Of a DNA stretch of 8,066 nucleotides, positions 1-5,727 are shown one piece after another. Made by a program: the position numbers and the translations under genes. Location: positions 1 through 8,066 of the forward strand of contig JAKLHG010000158.1 of NCBI GenBank assembly GCA_022710255.1, read 5' to 3'. Under the pieces are notes generated by a model, which ran no database searches, was not told the DNA's origin, and saw nothing but the letters and a program-made list of their open reading frames with translations. Each line of letters begins with the position of its first letter. Position 1 is the stretch's first letter. This DNA is from Candidatus Hydrogenedentota bacterium. Its GTDB lineage: Bacteria > Hydrogenedentota > Hydrogenedentia > Hydrogenedentales > CAITNO01.

Positions 1-992
1 ATACCTTCGCGCACCCGTTGCATATAGGCGCCCATCCAGACGTCTTCCAGGGAAAGATCGCGAATGGAAAGGGCCTTGGGATCGAAAAAGGCGCAACAGG
101 GCCCCAGCGTACCGTCCGGCAAAATGGCTGCACTTAGCCAAGGCTCGTAACAGAGAGCCCCGGACAATCCTATTTTTCGGGAGGGCCTGATGTCGCGTTG
201 CATATCCATCGTGTCTTCGATGATTTTGCCGTCCAGAAACCGGTCGAAATTGGTACTGACCGCCAGTTCACGCGCCCGGACCATACCCCGGTGTAATCGT
301 TCGGGCAGGGCTGCCTTTTGTTCCGGACTGAGCGCCAAACGTGCGGTTGCCTCGTCTTCCACGATCAGCGCGGAGAGAAAGACCTTGACTCCCGGCCCGA
401 TGGAAGCGGCCAGGTCCACGAAACGGTCAAGTTTGTCATGAACCACATTGGTCAAGGTAGCATTAAGAAACAGTCCGGGCGTCTCCAGGGCCAACCTGTT
501 CTTACATGTCGTAAAATAACGCATATTTGCGACGGCTTTTTCGAAACCGCCTCCCCGGATGGCGTCGTTGGTTTCCGCGTCCGGCCCGTCAATACTGAAG
601 ATAACTTCCATGACGCCCTTGCCCATCACGGCATCCATCATTTCCTGCGTAAACAACGTGCCGTTGGTGTGTATCCAGCTCGTCATATTGTAGCCGGCCA
701 TTTTATCAATCATCCGCATCATCAAGGCGCGGCGGACCAGGGGTTCCCCTCCGCCCAGAAAGATGCAATGCCGGGTGTCCGTGGCGGCGGCTTCATCCAC
801 CAGGCGCAACCAGCGGTCATCGGGCAGTTCCGACGCGGCGGAACGGTCCCAATCGGCCCAGTTCCGCCAGCAGTGACGGCAATGGAGGTTGCATTTGTTG
901 GTCAGAAACAGGCTGATCCGCTCGGGGCCGGGAGGCGCGCCCCCGTATTCCGGCCAGCGCCGCATCCGTTGCAGTGCGCTAGCGGGTTCCAT
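1..992 (-). CDS. Radical SAM/SPASM domain protein, C-terminus cut off by window edge
   Basis: The frame is open for 330 codons from the ATG at 992 to the left edge, so the C-terminus is missing. The radical SAM cluster motif CxxxCxxC is at Cys34, Cys38 and Cys41 (CNLHCRHC). It is followed by GGGEP at about residues 80-84, which in this superfamily contacts SAM, and by a SIDGP strand further on. Near residues 281-300 there is a SPASM-like signature: C-Y-E-P-W, then a PDGTLGPCC stretch, then a DLSLEDVW segment. SPASM domains bind auxiliary iron-sulfur clusters. Family members modify peptides or proteins (PqqE-like, sulfatase maturases) or other substrates; the substrate here cannot be told. An in-frame TGA lies seven codons upstream of the ATG with no start codon between, so 992 is the earliest start; the Shine-Dalgarno is only a weak AGGGAA. 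The gene is divergent from the MATE gene. The family call is firm and the exact function is unknown. Confidence 0.9.
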   Translation of the reverse strand, partial: MEPASALQRMRRWPEYGGAPPGPERISLFLTNKCNLHCRHCWRNWADWDRSAASELPDDRWLRLVDEAAATDTRHCIFLGGGEPLVRRALMMRMIDKMAGYNMTSWIHTNGTLFTQEMMDAVMGKGVMEVIFSIDGPDAETNDAIRGGGFEKAVANMRYFTTCKNRLALETPGLFLNATLTNVVHDKLDRFVDLAASIGPGVKVFLSALIVEDEATARLALSPEQKAALPERLHRGMVRARELAVSTNFDRFLDGKIIEDTMDMQRDIRPSRKIGLSGALCYEPWLSAAILPDGTLGPCCAFFDPKALSIRDLSLEDVWMGAYMQRVREG

Positions 993-1303
993 AGGCCCAT
1001 TTCCCTGTATTCATGATTCTGATTTTTTGCGACATGTCACTTCCATGCTGGCGGCAGTTCACCCTGATACAGAGGAATGACATTGACCTGCCGGTTGATG
1101 TTTATTCCGATGAGGAAGCACGAGTTACTTCAGTCTACCAGAAGTACGCCCCTGTACAAAAGAGGTTTCCGGCGTGTTGGGGCAATGGGCGCCACTGTAG
1201 TAAAATAACCTTTTATTCAGGGGATGGCCTGTCTTTACGTTTAAACACGGAATACACGAAGACCCCATAGGAGACCCATACGGATAAAGTCCCGTAATCA
1301 TAC
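993..1303. other. Divergent intergenic region between radical SAM and MATE genes
   Basis: This 311-bp stretch separates two divergent genes and should hold both promoters. It contains a perfect 8-bp palindrome GACATGTC at 1031-1038 and a short inverted repeat AATAA-ccTT-TTATT around 1204-1217. An open frame on the plus strand (ATG at 1034, stop ending at 1270) could encode 78 residues with several cysteines, but it has no Shine-Dalgarno and no family resemblance that I recognise. I do not call it a gene. No strong promoter is evident for the minus-strand gene, and no riboswitch or tRNA is visible. Confidence 0.6.
1177..1206 (+). promoter_or_regulatory. Candidate sigma70-type promoter for the MATE gene
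   Basis: TTGGGG (1177-1182) and TAAAAT (1201-1206) are separated by 18 bp. The -10 box matches TATAAT at five of six positions, but the -35 box matches only in its first three bases. It would give a leader of roughly 90 nt before the ATG at 1304. This is pattern matching only; no other candidate in the region looks better. Confidence 0.25.
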
Positions 1304-2662
1304 ATGCAGAGCGAAACAATAAAAGAGCTGAGCAGCACGCCTATACGCCCGTTGCTGTGGCGTTATTTCTGGCCCTCCTTTATCGGGGTCATGGCCAATT
1401 CCCTCTATAACATCATCGATCGTATTTTTATCGGCCAGGCGGTGGGTGCGGAGGCGTTGAGCGGAGTTACGGCCGTTTTTCCCATCATGATCATCATGAC
1501 CGCGTTCGGCATGCTTATCGGCATCGGCGCAAGCGTGCAGGTCTCCCTGTCGCTCGGCAGAAAAGACATGGAGAAAGCTCAACGGATTCTTGGCAATGCC
1601 GCAGTTCTGGTTCTCCTCGTTTCCGCGGTGCTCACCATTGCCGGCTTCCTGATGAAGGGACCCATGCTGCGGCTCTTTGGCGCGAGCGACGCCACCATAG
1701 GTTATGCCGATGACTATCTGAACATCATCCTCCTGGGCTCGATCATGCACCACTTCGGCTTTTCCATGAACGGCATTATCCGGGCCGAAGGCAACGCGCG
1801 CATCGCCATGTACAGCATGCTGATCAGTGCGGGCATCAACGTTCCGCTCGATGCGTTGTTTATTCTCCGCTGGAACATGGGCGTAAAGGGTGCGGCCATC
1901 GCCACGGTAATCTCCATGTCTCTCCTTTCCGTCTGGGTACTGTTCCATTTCCGCGGGAAACGGTGTGTGGTGCCGCTGCGTAAAAAATACCTCGGCATAC
2001 AGCCTGATATTGTACTGGCTATTGTCTCCATCGGCGTCTCACCCTTCTTAATGCAGGCGGCGAACAGCGTGGTACAAGCCCTGTTGAACCTCAATCTCAT
2101 AAAATACGGCGGCGACTTGGCTGTGGGCGCGATGGGTATTGTGAACAGCGTGGTCTTTCTCATTATCACCAGCATCATCGCGCTTAACATGGCCACCCAA
2201 CCCATTATCGGGTACAACTACGGCGCCTGCAACTATCCCCGCGTGAAGGAAACGTTGAAACTGGCCATCCTTATCGCCACCTTGATATCCGCCCTGTCCT
2301 GGGTAATTACCAACCTCGTTCCCGCAGCCATTGTAAAAGCCTTCGTGTCGGACGATGAAGCTCTGCTTGCCCTCGGCGTCCAGGGATTAAGGCTGTTTTT
2401 ACTGATGCTGCCCGTGGTAGGCTTTCAAATCGTGACGGGCAATTATTTCCAATCTATAGGGAAGGCATCCACCGCGGCGTTCCTGACCCTGTTGCGGCAG
2501 GTATTCCTACTCATTCCCCTGCTGTTTTTCCTGCCATCCCTTATGGGCTTGCGGGGCGTATGGCTGGCCGCCCCTATTTCGGACACCGGTTCCGCCATCG
2601 TTTGTTGTGCAATGTTGTATAGAGAATGGAAACGGATCAGCGCTGCCACGGCACGGGTATAA
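1304..2662 (+). CDS. MATE family multidrug/organic cation efflux transporter
   Basis: The 452-residue length is typical for the MATE (NorM/MepA/DinF) family, and the protein is almost entirely hydrophobic segments, consistent with 12 transmembrane helices. The first helix carries the family-typical run LYNIIDRIFIGQ (residues 34-45), including the acidic residue Asp39 that couples cations in MATE pumps. The second half has the matching QPIIGYNYGA motif typical of the MepA-like branch. MATE proteins export cationic drugs, dyes or natural metabolites across the inner membrane in exchange for Na+ or H+. The start at 1304 is bounded by an in-frame TAA at 1295. It lacks a clear Shine-Dalgarno: the nearest purine-rich stretch, GGATAAAG, is too far upstream. 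The N-terminus nevertheless aligns with what is expected for the family. The gene is divergent from the radical SAM gene and convergent with the signalling operon, so it is probably transcribed alone. The substrate is not predictable. Confidence 0.95.
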   Translation: MQSETIKELSSTPIRPLLWRYFWPSFIGVMANSLYNIIDRIFIGQAVGAEALSGVTAVFPIMIIMTAFGMLIGIGASVQVSLSLGRKDMEKAQRILGNAAVLVLLVSAVLTIAGFLMKGPMLRLFGASDATIGYADDYLNIILLGSIMHHFGFSMNGIIRAEGNARIAMYSMLISAGINVPLDALFILRWNMGVKGAAIATVISMSLLSVWVLFHFRGKRCVVPLRKKYLGIQPDIVLAIVSIGVSPFLMQAANSVVQALLNLNLIKYGGDLAVGAMGIVNSVVFLIITSIIALNMATQPIIGYNYGACNYPRVKETLKLAILIATLISALSWVITNLVPAAIVKAFVSDDEALLALGVQGLRLFLLMLPVVGFQIVTGNYFQSIGKASTAAFLTLLRQVFLLIPLLFFLPSLMGLRGVWLAAPISDTGSAIVCCAMLYREWKRISAATARV

Positions 2663-2784
2663 GGGAAGAAAATTTTGTTTGCGAACTCCATTTCCAGCCC
2701 ACTAATGCTTTTATAAGGCCTTTTGCACACTCGGACCTTGGAAAAGAATCAGTCTTGTTCCACCAGAACAGGATACGGCGCTGT
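2663..2784. other. Convergent intergenic spacer between MATE gene and response regulator
   Basis: This 122-bp spacer lies between two convergent genes, where terminators would be expected. I see only a modest hairpin around 2751-2770 (TGTTC / GAACA with loop CACCA) with no adjacent T-tract in either direction. No convincing Rho-independent terminator is visible for either gene, so termination may be Rho-dependent. Confidence 0.5.
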
Positions 2785-3181
2785 CTATTTTCCCCTGTGC
2801 GGGGTTTTATCCGTCGCCAGGGTTCTGACCGCCTCGGCCAGAACGCGCATATCCTGCAATGGTTTGCGAAATACGGTTTCATCACCGATGCCAATATCAC
2901 GCAGGTCATCGGTCAGGACATAACTGAGGGAACCGGTGTGGATTAGGAACTGCACTCCGGGCAGCCGTTCATAAAGGGCGAGTATGGCATCGTGCCTGTC
3001 CATGCCGGGTAACCGCATGTCCATAGCGCACACATCAGGCAGGCAACCCTCCCCCACCATTGCCACCGCCGCTTCGGCGCTCCCGGCCTGCAGTACGTGG
3101 AACCCCCTCATCCTCGAGGTAGGCGGCCATGGTCGTCCGGACGGTTTTCTCGTCATCCACCAATAAGACCTGAATCGTCAT
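2785..3181 (-). pseudogene. Single-domain response regulator (CheY-like receiver), frameshifted
   Basis: From the ATG at 3181 the first 26 residues read as a receiver N-terminus, with the acidic pair Asp9-Asp10 in LLVDDEKTVR. At the homopolymer 3103-3107 one extra base shifts the frame, and translation then stops at TGA 3037-3035 after 48 residues. Removing one base restores a 131-residue receiver. In it the phosphoacceptor is Asp54 (AMDMRLPGMD), the conserved Thr is Thr82 (IHTGS) and the conserved Lys is Lys106 (FRKPL), with a stop at 2785. No output domain follows, so the intact protein would be a stand-alone receiver in a phosphorelay from the adjacent kinase. The start is 3 nt after the kinase stop and has a strong Shine-Dalgarno. 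It could be a real recent mutation, a sequencing or assembly error in a homopolymer, or recoding. The ATG at 3156 opens the downstream frame, but that product would lack the first strand and the acidic pair. Confidence 0.85.
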
Positions 3182-3184
3182 GTT

Positions 3185-5092
3185 CTACCCCTCCAGAACA
3201 AGGGGCAACCGGATAATGAACCGGGCGCCTTTACCCGGGGTGGACTCGACGGTCAACGTGCCCTTGTGTTGCTTTGTAATGATGAAGTAGGAGACGGACA
3301 GGCCCAATCCCGTGCCGACACCGACCTCCTTGGTCGTAAAAAAAGGCTCGAAGACGCGGCGGCGTATATTTTCTTCCATGCCCGGGCCATTGTCCTGCAC
3401 TTCGATGCGCACGAAATGGGATTCTTTGGCCACGCGCACCACGATTTCAGGCAGGTTTTCCCCTTTGCCGCCGGCCAGGGCCTGGGCGGCATTCTTGACC
3501 AGGTTTAAAAGAACCTGTTCGATTTTCGTCTTGTCGCATTCGACGGGAGGCAAGCCGGGTTCGAACTCCCGGACAATCTTGACGTTTCGAAAATCATATT
3601 GTTTCTTAAGGTCGTAATCATTGGCGGCCAGGCGCAACACCGTATCCACAATCTCGGCCATATCCACCCGTACCTGCCTGGATTCGCTTTTCCTGCTGAA
3701 GGCAAGCATGTCCGCGACGATGCCGGCCGCGCGGGTGCCGTCCGAACGGATGCCGGTAATGAATTCCAAAATACCCCGCTTTTCCAGATAGTGACGCACC
3801 ATACCCAGATCGGCGCCGATTTCCTGAGCGGCCTCGACGTTTTTGGGAAAGTCGAGGGACACGCGGCGTTCGATGTTCTGACATGCCTGCAGGATGCCGC
3901 CCAGCGGATTATTAATCTCGTGCGCCATGCCGGCGGCAAGCCCCCCGACGGACATCATTTTTTCCGTCTGTACCATCATTTCTTCGATCTGAACGCGGCT
4001 CGTCACATCATCCAGGCGCACCACGGCGCCCTGGGCTCCATTCGCCACCAATGGAAAGACCATTAAATCATAATGCTTGGGCTCCTGTCCTTCCCCCCGG
4101 ACACTGAAGCGTTCATTTTCGAGACGACGCCCTTCCCGCACGGCAGCGCGCACTTTTTCGAGCTGCTCCTGCAACACGGGAAGCACATCGCCGACAGGCC
4201 GCCCCCGGGACTCTTCTTCCGTCAGTCCGGTCATGTGTGCGGCCTCACGGTTCCACTGGGTCACTGTCCCGTCCGGGTCCACTGCCACCAAGACGGAGGG
4301 CATGGAGTCCACGATATTTTGCAGATAGGCGCGCATGCGTTTCATCGCCTGTTCACTCTTGCGCAGGGTGGCCTCCGCAGCATCCCGTTCCGTTTCCCGC
4401 TGCTGAATCTTTCCCAGCATTTCATTGAAGCCTTCACACAAGGCGCCTATTTCGTCTCGTCTCGGGTTTTCCGCGCGAATGGCATAATCACCTTCCTCCG
4501 AAACGCGCTTGAGCATGGTTACAAGAGCATGAATCGGGGAAGAAATGACCCGCTGCAGCAGCAGTGAAAGGAGCAGGGCCAGCCCCATACCGATGGCGAA
4601 CGCCAGCGTGGCATAAACCATGCTTTGAAACAAGACCACCCATATCTGTTGTACGTTAATGCGCAGGGAAACAACACCGATAATTTCCCCGCGTTTTTCG
4701 ATTTCGTTTGAAACGGTTAAAAAGCCCCCTTCACCCCGATAAAGGCCGGGGGACCTTTGGGGAAAATTAAACTCCGGACTGCCCGGTTTGCTGTAGGCGG
4801 CAAACAACCCTCCCTGGGCGTCATAAATCCAGGCGTTCACCACATCATCATCAGCCCTGGCCGAACCCAGCACTTCTTCCGCGGCAGGCCCGTCCAGAAA
4901 GTCCAGGGGCGCCGTGCAGTTGGTGGCAATCATACGGGTAATGGTTTCGCTTTTCCGCCCCAGGTCGGCTTGATGCAGGCGCGTTTCGTTCGTTACCGTG
5001 AAAATGCCGAATAACGTGAGGCCCGCGAGGGTGGTCATCAGTTGTATGACAATCAACTTTCTGCGCAGGGAGATATTCGCGAACCAGTTCAT
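3185..5092 (-). CDS. Sensor histidine kinase: CHASE8-like periplasmic domain, HAMP, PAS, HisKA, HATPase
   Basis: This is a 635-residue inner-membrane kinase. TM1 spans about residues 12-32. A periplasmic segment of about 120 residues follows; its pattern (NCTAPLDFLDG, then AEEVLGSAR, then AWIYDAQGGLFAAY at 87-100) resembles CHASE8 sensors. TM2 is at about 151-180, HAMP at 181-232, a short coiled linker, then PAS at about 253-365. The H-box GMAHEINNPLGG places the phosphoacceptor at His391. The ATPase has N530/N534 (LLNLVKNAAQAL), DNGPGM (567-572), FEPFFTTKEVG (581-591) and GTGLGL (593-598), all intact. The dimerisation domain is longer than usual (see findings). There is no receiver domain on the protein; the partner is the adjacent single receiver. 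The start ATG overlaps the YfiR stop as ATGA, indicating coupled translation. By analogy with YfiN, the periplasmic domain is likely to be controlled by the neighbouring YfiR protein. That is inference; the kinase call itself is firm. Confidence 0.96.
   Translation of the reverse strand: MNWFANISLRRKLIVIQLMTTLAGLTLFGIFTVTNETRLHQADLGRKSETITRMIATNCTAPLDFLDGPAAEEVLGSARADDDVVNAWIYDAQGGLFAAYSKPGSPEFNFPQRSPGLYRGEGGFLTVSNEIEKRGEIIGVVSLRINVQQIWVVLFQSMVYATLAFAIGMGLALLLSLLLQRVISSPIHALVTMLKRVSEEGDYAIRAENPRRDEIGALCEGFNEMLGKIQQRETERDAAEATLRKSEQAMKRMRAYLQNIVDSMPSVLVAVDPDGTVTQWNREAAHMTGLTEEESRGRPVGDVLPVLQEQLEKVRAAVREGRRLENERFSVRGEGQEPKHYDLMVFPLVANGAQGAVVRLDDVTSRVQIEEMMVQTEKMMSVGGLAAGMAHEINNPLGGILQACQNIERRVSLDFPKNVEAAQEIGADLGMVRHYLEKRGILEFITGIRSDGTRAAGIVADMLAFSRKSESRQVRVDMAEIVDTVLRLAANDYDLKKQYDFRNVKIVREFEPGLPPVECDKTKIEQVLLNLVKNAAQALAGGKGENLPEIVVRVAKESHFVRIEVQDNGPGMEENIRRRVFEPFFTTKEVGVGTGLGLSVSYFIITKQHKGTLTVESTPGKGARFIIRLPLVLEG
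3188..3194 (-). promoter_or_regulatory. Shine-Dalgarno of the response regulator, inside the kinase 3' end
   Basis: GGAGGGG lies 6 nt upstream of the ATG at 3181 and within the last codons of the kinase gene. It fixes the start of the receiver at 3181, ahead of the frameshift, rather than at the ATG 3156 in the downstream frame. It also shows that the receiver was selected as a translated operon member. Confidence 0.75.
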
Positions 5093-5727
5093 TCCGGTTG
5101 CCCTTTGTTTTCTGTTTGCACGGTATCTTCGACCAGTTTCGCCAGGCTGACCAGTTGGGAACTCACAGGGAGGCCCGCTCTTTTGAGCGCTCCCAGGTTC
5201 ATTTCAAATCCAACGCGGTTTTCAATGACACAGAAATTAATGGCCACCCCTTTCTCCGCAAAACCCGGGGTACTTCCCACGGTAAGTATCTTTTCTGAAT
5301 CCGCTTTTTTAAGGATGGATTCGAGCGGACATCCCGGGGCGGCGGAGACGAGCAGGATCTTTGCGCCGGTAGTTTCTTCCAGGGTGGCGCATTCCTTGAT
5401 GACCAGCGGTTTTTCACCGACTTTGCGGTCCCTGGCGATCTCCCGCAGGGGTCTCAACAAATTGGTCTTTCCGAGGAGGGCAATCGTGAAGTTTTCCGCA
5501 TCCGTTTCCGGCCACGTAATGTAGGCTGTGAATTTATAAATGAAGGCGGCTCTGATGTTGTCCGCCCGGCTTTCCGCATCGTCCCCTTCCGCGCGAGCGG
5601 CGAAGCAGAACCCTACGAGGAATGCGGCAAGCGCCATGCTTACCGCCAATGCCGCACCGCCGCGAAGCACTGCCGTTAGTGTCCTTGGGATTCGCGGTAA
5701 ATTCCGGTATTTAGGGCACGTATTCAA
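5089..5727 (-). CDS. YfiR family (DUF4154) periplasmic protein
   Basis: The mature part matches the YfiR/DUF4154 family. It has the N-terminal IRAAFIYKFTAYITWPE run (58-74), a central KILLVSAA strand, and the C-terminal INFCVIENRVGFEMNLGALK block (about 163-182) leading into a SSQLVSLAKLVE helix. A signal peptide with hydrophobic core at about 24-43 ends near ARA-EG (about residue 47), placing it in the periplasm. In Pseudomonas, YfiR represses the diguanylate cyclase YfiN through YfiN's periplasmic region and is redox-sensitive through cysteines. Here Cys113, Cys133 and Cys166 remain after cleavage. The longest frame starts with TTG at 5727, overlapping the receptor stop as TTGA. A GTG at codon 20 (5670), preceded by AAGGA, would give a more normal signal peptide and is a serious alternative. 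The 3' end overlaps the kinase start by 4 nt. It probably relays envelope state to that kinase. Confidence 0.92.
   Translation of the reverse strand: MNTCPKYRNLPRIPRTLTAVLRGGAALAVSMALAAFLVGFCFAARAEGDDAESRADNIRAAFIYKFTAYITWPETDAENFTIALLGKTNLLRPLREIARDRKVGEKPLVIKECATLEETTGAKILLVSAAPGCPLESILKKADSEKILTVGSTPGFAEKGVAINFCVIENRVGFEMNLGALKRAGLPVSSQLVSLAKLVEDTVQTENKGQPE

Noticed and set aside
318..1016. Long plus-strand open frame of 232 codons opposite the radical SAM gene
   Set aside because: It lies antisense to a gene with clear radical SAM and SPASM motifs, and its translation has no family features; it is a shadow frame.
1034..1270. Cysteine-containing plus-strand frame in the divergent intergenic region
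   Set aside because: No Shine-Dalgarno, no recognisable domain, mixed codon use. Kept only as a weak precursor-peptide candidate in the findings.
2788..2808. CCCC-TGTGC-GGGG followed by TTTT, resembling a terminator for the MATE gene
   Set aside because: The stem is only 4 bp, T-tracts lie on both sides, and it sits 130 bp past the MATE stop within the end of the receiver gene; too weak to call.
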